From the IMG/VR virus record IMGVR_UViG_3300031722_000155, positions 1 through 25,111 of that record: a stretch of DNA of 25,111 nt; one strand, given 5' to 3'. A program made the position numbers and the translations under genes. The notes beneath the pieces are model-generated. The model did not search any database and was not told the DNA's origin. It saw only the letters and a list, made by a program, of their open reading frames with translations. Of this stretch, positions 20,453 to 25,111 are shown piece after piece (the stretch's first letter is position 1; each line of letters begins with the position of its first letter). Origin of the DNA: a virus.

Positions 20453-20478
20453 ATTTTGAATATTGGAGGGTGATCAGG

Positions 20479-20625
20479 ATGAGTAATGATTGTGGAAAGT
20501 TTAATTGTAACTTATTAAACAACGGAGAATGTGAAGAGCTGGGCGAGGAATGCATCGGTGATTTATGTGAGCAATATGGCACTTGTGGGAGCTGTGTAGA
20601 CGCCACAGACTGCGACCAGGCATAA
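20479..20625 (+). CDS. Cys-rich mini-protein (48 aa)
   Basis: A 48-codon frame starts at ATG 20479 after TTGGAGGGTGATCA. The product has eight cysteines (positions about 5, 10, 18, 25, 30, 36, 39, 45) and many acidic residues (ECEELGEECIGDLCEQ), suggesting a metal-binding or disulfide-rich fold. It follows the terminator-bearing leader, so its expression may depend on readthrough. Function unknown. Confidence 0.65.
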   Translation: MSNDCGKFNCNLLNNGECEELGEECIGDLCEQYGTCGSCVDATDCDQA

Positions 20626-20701
20626 ACCTATATATTATATATAAAGAGTATATATAGGCATTATAGATATATTAAATAAATTATAGGAGGTAAATATATA
20701 C

Positions 20702-21316
20702 ATGGATAATATAGATTTTAATAATGATATTGATAATATGTATCTCAATGATATGAAGAGTATATTAGAGCAATATGTATATAATTTAAGAGATAAAGAT
20801 GATATATATAAAACCCCTATATTTAAAGGTCTTTTAAAGAGTATGTATATTAATATATTTAAAAGAAAAGATAATCAGATTAATTATAATAATAAATGTA
20901 GTTGTTTAGATTATTCAGATATAGATACTATATGTCTTATTTGGGAAGCATATACAGAGATGTGTTATAAGTTTAAGCAACACCCTACACTGTTAAACTT
21001 TGCTATCTTAACAGGTATCAATACTAGTACTTTTGACTCATGGAAGAGAGGGGAATATAGGAACGATAATGGCTCGGAGTTCTGCTCCTCACACTCCCTC
21101 TCCGTTAAAAAGTGGCTTGAAGAATGCGAAGCAGCAGCCTATGATGTGGCACTATCTGGGAACCCTGGTGGGATGTTTATTCTAAAATGTGCATATGGCT
21201 ATCATGAGGACGTGCAAGTCAATATAAATCACATAACAACATCAAGAGAGCCTGAAAGAATAGCCCTAGATTATGTTGAGAATGAGTTGATAGAAGCCCC
21301 AAAAGCAGACTTTTAA
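20702..21316 (+). CDS. possible phage terminase small subunit (HTH protein)
   Basis: The 204-residue protein has a low-complexity, Asn/Asp-rich N-terminus (residues 1-20), then an HTH-like segment (FAILTGINTSTFDSWKRGEY, about 101-120) and a C-terminal AAYDVALSGNPGGMFILKCAYGYHED block. That pairing of an N-terminal HTH and a GxxFxLK-(x)GY block resembles small-terminase-like phage proteins that recognise packaging sites. An AGGAGGT site precedes ATG 20702. Its N-terminal half is unusually AT- and ATA-rich compared with its end. Other DNA-binding roles remain possible. Confidence 0.45.
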   Translation: MDNIDFNNDIDNMYLNDMKSILEQYVYNLRDKDDIYKTPIFKGLLKSMYINIFKRKDNQINYNNKCSCLDYSDIDTICLIWEAYTEMCYKFKQHPTLLNFAILTGINTSTFDSWKRGEYRNDNGSEFCSSHSLSVKKWLEECEAAAYDVALSGNPGGMFILKCAYGYHEDVQVNINHITTSREPERIALDYVENELIEAPKADF

Positions 21317-21828
21317 ACACTACATCTTGTGGTTACACATATAAAACGTTTAATGCGAATAGTTTTAACAACACTTAAAAGGGCAACAAACCCAGTGTTT
21401 ACAAGGGTTGTAGCGATTTAAAGTATATATTACAACAATGTAATAAACTGTAGTTTAACGAAATGTTATAACGATAACAAGCAAAATACCCAGTAAATAT
21501 AATAAGCATAAATTAATATAATCAAGGTTTAACATCAGCTTACATGGTCCACATCCACAGAGGGGGTGGGGGGGGTCTAGTAGGCAGATACACACCCACT
21601 ACCTCAGCCCCTCACCCAACCAAAAAACAAAAAAGGATACTAATCGTCTATAAGGCATTGTATAAGCTAACCGTCCAAGCAATGCAAAAAACTTTAATCA
21701 GGTTACATGAAGTAAATCTATCTGACTTGGCGGTTGAGGGTAGAGCCTGATTAACTCACGGAAGTAAAGTTTTGGTATGAACTAAGACAGGCGTTTTATA
21801 AGTGGGGTTTTGATTGAGGAGATATGAG
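21317..21828 (+). other. 512-nt non-coding gap with G/C-rich island (possible cos/packaging region)
   Basis: No convincing gene is seen. The left part holds imperfect inverted repeats (AACCC near 21388 with GGGTT near 21402) and an isolated iteron half at 21466-21478. At 21562-21575 there is a run of five Gs, a T and eight Gs. About 32 nt later CCCCTCACCC (21608-21617) can pair with part of it over 10 bp with one G-T. Such a GC island is striking in this AT-rich DNA and lies between the putative small and large terminase genes, a plausible cos position. The interval 21640-21828 shows nothing else. Confidence 0.4.
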
Positions 21829-22113
21829 ATGCAAAACGAAAATAGAATTGAAGAACTTATGAGTTGTTCTGATGGCATCGGAGATACGGAAGCTTTAAAG
21901 CAACTAGGAATAACCCTAGATCAACCGACTCTCCTAGAATACGCAAAGCAACATTCCGAAATCGAATTACAGAAATGGCAAATAGACTACCTGTCGTTAT
22001 ACGATAAATGTATGAAAACAGGAAAGCGAATGTTTTGTATTCTTCCAAGTCTTAACGGAAAAACTATGGTGAACAAAATCATAAACGAATATCGAAAAAA
22101 ATTTAAAATTTAA
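21829..22113 (+). CDS. hypothetical protein with GKT-containing motif (94 aa)
   Basis: ATG 21829 follows TGAGGAG; a TTG at 21814 and an out-of-frame ATG at 21824 are rejected. The product is helical in its first half (ENRIEELMSCSDGIGD...) and has ILPSLNGKTMVNKIINEY at its C-terminus, a P-loop-like short motif too small for a full ATPase. It might be a fragment or small regulator of terminase. Function unknown. Confidence 0.6.
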   Translation: MQNENRIEELMSCSDGIGDTEALKQLGITLDQPTLLEYAKQHSEIELQKWQIDYLSLYDKCMKTGKRMFCILPSLNGKTMVNKIINEYRKKFKI

Positions 22114-22168
22114 AAAGGAATATGCGAAATTTCAAAAAAAATTTTAAAAATCAAAAAGAGGTGTTTCT

Positions 22169-22333
22169 ATGTACCAACTAAAAATAATAGTAACTTTCGT
22201 TAATGCAGTCCTTGCGATAGGGATGTTGGCAATGGAACGAAAAGAGAAAAATACAAATACGAATATAAGATTTATCTCATACGGATCTGCAGCGTTACTT
22301 GTAGTCAATTCAATCTGCATATGGTTGGGTTAG
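22169..22333 (+). CDS. 54-aa two-helix membrane protein
   Basis: ATG 22169 follows AAAAGAGGTGTTTCT. The peptide has two hydrophobic helices (KIIVTFVNAVLAIGMLAM, residues 5-22; SYGSAALLVVNSICIWLG, 37-54) linked by a charged loop. The pair of adjacent 54-residue membrane proteins suggests a holin-like or small accessory role, but this is inference. Confidence 0.6.
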   Translation: MYQLKIIVTFVNAVLAIGMLAMERKEKNTNTNIRFISYGSAALLVVNSICIWLG

Positions 22334-22336
22334 CTT

Positions 22337-22501
22337 ATGGAAATAAAACAAATACTTTATGGCTTGGCTCCGTTCATAATAATTGGATGGATTAAGTATA
22401 TAAAAAATAAACCAACAGATAGCTTCAAGGGTTACGGGATTTTCCTTTTGCTACTGTTGAGTGATAGATACGTCAAGCGTAAGCCTGCATTAAGAAAATG
22501 A
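22337..22501 (+). CDS. 54-aa membrane protein
   Basis: ATG 22337 begins 3 nt after the previous stop. The peptide has hydrophobic QILYGLAPFIIIGWIKY (residues 5-21) and GIFLLLLLS (34-42), then a basic tail (DRYVKRKPALRK). It is coupled to the preceding membrane protein. Function unknown. Confidence 0.6.
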   Translation: MEIKQILYGLAPFIIIGWIKYIKNKPTDSFKGYGIFLLLLLSDRYVKRKPALRK

Positions 22502-22577
22502 GTTGGAATATACCAAATACAAAAGTAAAGTAAAAATCCTGAAGACTCAAAGTACTTGGTGCAGGCTAAACAACTTC

Positions 22578-22663
22578 GGAAACATACTCAAGAGGCTAAA
22601 GAGATTCGGTTGCTAACCGAACAGCACTGTATGGTGGCGAAGGTTCGAATCCTTCTGTTTCCG
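22578..22663 (+). tRNA. tRNA-Ser(GCT)
   Basis: A class II tRNA: acceptor GGAAACA/TGTTTCC, D arm CTC...GAG, anticodon stem TTCGG/CCGAA with loop TTGCTAA giving anticodon GCT, an extended variable arm of about 17 nt, and T arm GAAGG-TTCGAAT-CCTTC. The discriminator is G. No CCA end is encoded. It reads AGC/AGT. Confidence 0.93.
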
Positions 22664-22750
22664 TTGGTTCTGCCTAAAGAACCACATTTTGCTTTCATTC
22701 CCCTTTTTGCAATACTGTTTTGTGCGTTTCAGTCCAAAAAATGCATACCC

Positions 22751-22822
22751 TGTAATGTAGCTCAATGGCAGAGCGCTCGACTGATATTCGAGAAGTTGGT
22801 GGTTCAAGTCCATCCATTACAA
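22751..22822 (+). tRNA. tRNA-Ile(GAT)
   Basis: Acceptor TGTAATG/CATTACA, D arm GCTC...GAGC, anticodon stem CTCGA/TCGAG with loop CTGATAT giving anticodon GAT, and T arm GGTGG-TTCAAGT-CCATC (one G-T). No CCA is encoded. It would read ATC/ATT. Confidence 0.9.
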
Positions 22823-22840
22823 TTATTTGGAGGTATTAAA

Positions 22841-23146
22841 ATGAGCAACTCAATAGAAACTGCAAAAAAAGAATTTATAAAAATATTAAATGAATCCTTC
22901 GAAGAAACTTTTGATTCTGAAGTATTCGATGAAAAAGACAAAATACTTTTAAAAATAACAAGAGATATTATCGAAGAAAATTGTGCTGAAGAATTTAATA
23001 CAGAAGAAAACGCAAAATTCTTTCTAGATAATATAGAAACGTACAAAGGCTTTTTTAAAGCGGTGCTTATGGATGATAAAGAAAAACAAACTCGGCACTT
23101 ATGTAAGTTGATAAATAAAAAGAAATACCAAATGCAGGAGGGATAG
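22841..23146 (+). CDS. hypothetical phage protein (101 aa)
   Basis: ATG 22841 follows TTGGAGGTATTAAA, 18 nt after tRNA-Ile; an upstream in-frame start at 22556 would run through both tRNAs and is rejected. The 101-residue acidic helical protein (NSIETAKKEFIKILNESFEE..., YKGFFKAVLMDDKEKQ) has no recognised domain. It heads a run leading to TerL. Confidence 0.7.
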   Translation: MSNSIETAKKEFIKILNESFEETFDSEVFDEKDKILLKITRDIIEENCAEEFNTEENAKFFLDNIETYKGFFKAVLMDDKEKQTRHLCKLINKKKYQMQEG

Positions 23147-23148
23147 CT

Positions 23149-23577
23149 GTGGGAAAATTATTTTTTCAGAAAAAAATCAAAAAAAATTACATAGCTGAAG
23201 GATTGATAAAAGGTATTGAATCTACATTGAAATCAGACAGTCTAGGATTAAAACTTAAATTGGCACTTGTAGAAAAGGAAAACAATTTGCTTAGGGAAGA
23301 ATTATCCTTGAGACTTATAGAAAAGATGGATGAAGAACAGTTCAACAAGCTTCAAACCGAGGTGAAAAAGTTACAAGAACAAAATGAGATTTCAAAATAT
23401 TTCGAAATTGACTTAGATAAGTTTTGTTGTGGGTGTGATAAGTTCGATGCTGTTCATATTAGTGGATGGGTTAGTGATAAGTGTGATTGCCAAACTCTAA
23501 ACATCATATCGTGTAAACATTATGGAACATGTAAGAGAGTATCGGATATGGCAGAAACCAAAGAGGATGATACATGA
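23149..23577 (+). CDS. hypothetical phage protein with coiled coil and Cys-rich tail (142 aa)
   Basis: GTG 23149 follows GGAGGGATAGC and starts 2 nt after the previous stop. Residues 10-75 are basic and then coiled-coil-like (KLALVEKENNLLREELSLRL... KLQTEVKKLQEQNE). The C-terminal third has FCCGCDKFD, KCDCQTL, SCKHYGTCK: about eight cysteines, likely a zinc site. Function unknown. It precedes a broken small gene and TerL. Confidence 0.7.
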   Translation: MGKLFFQKKIKKNYIAEGLIKGIESTLKSDSLGLKLKLALVEKENNLLREELSLRLIEKMDEEQFNKLQTEVKKLQEQNEISKYFEIDLDKFCCGCDKFDAVHISGWVSDKCDCQTLNIISCKHYGTCKRVSDMAETKEDDT

Positions 23578-23707
23578 AGAGCACTTGCAACAAAAATCTA
23601 TATTGAGTTATTAAAAAAATAGAATTAGGCAAGAATATCACGAATATCAAAGCCTGTTTAAATCATATTTATATCATGGTCTAAATAAAGGAGTTGATAA
23701 AGGGTGA
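23567..23707 (+). pseudogene. small gene before TerL interrupted by in-frame TAA
   Basis: A 46-codon frame starts at ATG 23567 (after AAAGAGG) inside the previous gene and ends TGA 23705-23707, overlapping the TerL GTG start as GTGA. Codon 16 is TAA (23612-23614), after which the frame continues in protein-like fashion (NRIRQEYHEYQSLFKSYLYH). The GTGA coupling with TerL suggests it was translated. No good restart codon follows the TAA. Confidence 0.4.
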
Positions 23708-25111
23708 TATCCAAAAAAAATCAGAACATTATAGAGGCGATAAAGCAAAAAGACTTAACAAGTCCAAAAGTCTTAGCTGATTTGCTTGATATGGCAAAAG
23801 CTGTATTGAGGGAAGATGAATCAGAAACGGAATATTGCTTTAAAATATCCAAATTTGTTAAAGAATCTGTTCAGATGCTTCCACCTACTGAAACTTATAA
23901 CGAAATTTACTGGAATGCGCTATTGTTTGAAGCTCCATATATATTTGATAGCTATGTTTTATACATGGAAAAGAATAGAGAACCCAAAAAAAGATTTTAT
24001 CAACCAAGAAGAAAGACATTAAAAATTATTGCAGCAGACTTACAAGACCTTGAAGATGGTGTAATAGATTTTTTAGGAGTATCTCTACCACCGAGAACTG
24101 GAAAATCCACTCTGTGCATTTTCTTTTTATCCTGGATAATGGGGAAAAGACCAAATAGTCATAATGCTATGTCTGGCCATAGCGGAATACTTGCAGATGG
24201 GTTTTATAGTGAATCATTAAACCTTACAACATCAGCTGATTATACATTTGGAACTGTTTTTCCAAATGTAAAGCTTCAAAATAAATCTGCTGAGAAAAAC
24301 GAAATCACTTTAGACAAGCCAGATAGGTTTGCAACACTAACCTGCAGAGGTATAGACGGAACGTGGACAGGTGCGGTAGATATTTCAAATGATGGGTACC
24401 TATATGTCGACGATTTAGTTAGAGATAGAACTGAATCATTAAGTCCAGTTAGACTAGAAGGACGATACCAAGATTATTTAAATGTTCTAGTAGATAGAAA
24501 AAATGACGGTTCGAAAGAATTAATGGTTGGTACCAGATGGAATGTTATAGATCCTTTGGGTAGGGTTGAAAAAGAAAATAAAGATAATCCCAAATATAGA
24601 TTTAGAAAAATACCTGCTTTAAACGAAAATGGCCAATCAAATTTTGAATATGAATATAGAGTGGGGTTCTCAACAGAATATTTTGAGGCAGCAAAAGCAA
24701 GGCTTGATAAAAATGAGTGGGAAGCCAAGTATCAGCAAAATCCATTTATCAGAGAAGGATTATTATTCCCAGAATCTGAATTAAGAACCTATAACGGAGT
24801 TTTACCAGAATTTGGATTGATTAGAAAAGTTGGTGTAGGTGATATTGCTTGGGGTGGCGGAGATTCTTTATCATTGCCCTTTGGATACGAGTATGATGAT
24901 GGGTTTATATATATACCTGATTGGATATTTAACAAAGGCGATAAGGAAACAACCTACCCTATAGTAACCGGACGAAGCCTCCATCACCAACCAAGTCAAT
25001 TACATTTTGAAGCCAATAACGGTGGGGATGTTTACGCTGATGAAATAGATAGAAGATTACGGATAGAAGGATTCAAAACAAACATTACGAGCAAAAAAGC
25101 AGATAACCAAA
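23704..25111 (+). CDS. terL: phage terminase large subunit (partial, runs off right edge)
   Basis: The frame opens at GTG 23704 and stays open to the window end (469 codons). It has the Walker A element PPRTGKST (residues 129-136), a Walker-B-like YVDDL (residues 234-238), and a nuclease-fold motif VGDIAWGG (D380), all features of large terminases. This protein packages DNA into procapsids using ATP and cuts concatemers. Start choice: GTG preceded by AAAGG, with the TGA of the upstream small gene overlapping it, indicating translational coupling. The C-terminus is outside the window. Confidence 0.95.
   Translation, partial: MISKKNQNIIEAIKQKDLTSPKVLADLLDMAKAVLREDESETEYCFKISKFVKESVQMLPPTETYNEIYWNALLFEAPYIFDSYVLYMEKNREPKKRFYQPRRKTLKIIAADLQDLEDGVIDFLGVSLPPRTGKSTLCIFFLSWIMGKRPNSHNAMSGHSGILADGFYSESLNLTTSADYTFGTVFPNVKLQNKSAEKNEITLDKPDRFATLTCRGIDGTWTGAVDISNDGYLYVDDLVRDRTESLSPVRLEGRYQDYLNVLVDRKNDGSKELMVGTRWNVIDPLGRVEKENKDNPKYRFRKIPALNENGQSNFEYEYRVGFSTEYFEAAKARLDKNEWEAKYQQNPFIREGLLFPESELRTYNGVLPEFGLIRKVGVGDIAWGGGDSLSLPFGYEYDDGFIYIPDWIFNKGDKETTYPIVTGRSLHHQPSQLHFEANNGGDVYADEIDRRLRIEGFKTNITSKKADNQ

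Noticed and set aside
21544-21750. 68-aa Gly-rich frame over the G-rich island
   Set aside because: Start lacks a ribosome site and Gly codons result only from the G run; composition is unlike neighbouring genes.
22556-22840. N-terminal extension of the gene at 22841
   Set aside because: It would translate through two clear tRNA genes; ATG 22841 has a strong ribosome site.
17211-23614. Alternative genetic code with TAA as sense
   Set aside because: Many intact genes here end in TAA (for example 552 and 9355), so recoding of TAA across the phage is not supported.
23816-24022. Short 68-aa frame
   Set aside because: It is an out-of-frame shadow inside TerL.

Overview
The window is a contiguous stretch of a temperate tailed-phage or prophage genome from a low-GC Firmicute, most likely a Clostridia-type host. 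The evidence is AT-rich DNA with many AGA/ATA codons, strong AGGAGG-type ribosome binding sites, short tightly packed genes that are mostly on the + strand, and phage hallmark genes: SSB, a DnaD-like replication protein, an orphan cytosine methyltransferase, a tyrosine integrase, an XRE repressor, phage tRNAs and a large terminase running off the right edge. Host assignment is inference; the phage nature is well supported.

Layout. (1) 1-2163 is a complete diversity-generating retroelement (DGR): the 3' part of a DUF6273-like target protein with its variable repeat, an Avd-type accessory gene, the template repeat, and a YMDD reverse transcriptase. Template and variable repeats differ at nine template adenines over about 80 bp, and otherwise only at the 3' boundary. 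An MBL-fold hydrolase follows directly. (2) 2904-9179 is a replication and DNA-modification block: SSB, ERCC4-type nuclease, DnaD-like initiator, zinc-ribbon proteins, a Myb/SANT-like DNA-binding protein and a 5-methylcytosine methyltransferase whose target-recognition region is built of about six repeats. (3) 9191-12551 is a run of small phage genes including an ASCH-like protein and a stand-alone RNA polymerase alpha-CTD. (4) 12571-12920 is a leftward XRE repressor gene with its own terminator and an operator-bearing promoter. (5) 12987-17146 is another rightward small-gene run containing a stand-alone RNase H1-type hybrid-binding domain, a Gp37/Gp68 (DUF5131) protein and a dATP/dGTP diphosphohydrolase-like protein. 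A small inverted-repeat-bounded islet with a leftward mini-gene sits inside it. (6) 17365-19057 holds the integrase and an M50/S2P-like membrane protease. (7) 19058-20700 is a compact regulatory region: three leftward small genes, one of which has the layout of a type I toxin opposed by a convergent antisense RNA with its own promoter and intrinsic terminator, and a ribbon-helix-helix gene whose promoter carries a palindrome and near-palindromic iterons. A structured leader with a strong terminator comes next, followed by a Cys-rich mini-protein. (8) 20702-25111 is the packaging side: a possible small terminase, a G-rich/C-rich possible cos region, two small membrane proteins, tRNA-Ser(GCT) and tRNA-Ile(GAT), small genes, and TerL (partial).

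How it fits together. The DGR would diversify a C-type-lectin-like display protein. The replication and modification block and the many zinc-ribbon proteins serve phage DNA metabolism. The XRE and RHH proteins appear to control their own promoters. The 19.2-20.1 kb stretch looks like a lysogeny-maintenance or accessory module. The least conventional items are the type I toxin/antisense candidate with iteron-overlapped promoters, the free-standing alpha-CTD and RNA:DNA-hybrid-binding domains, the structured leader at about 20.3-20.45 kb, and two small genes each broken by a single in-frame TAA.
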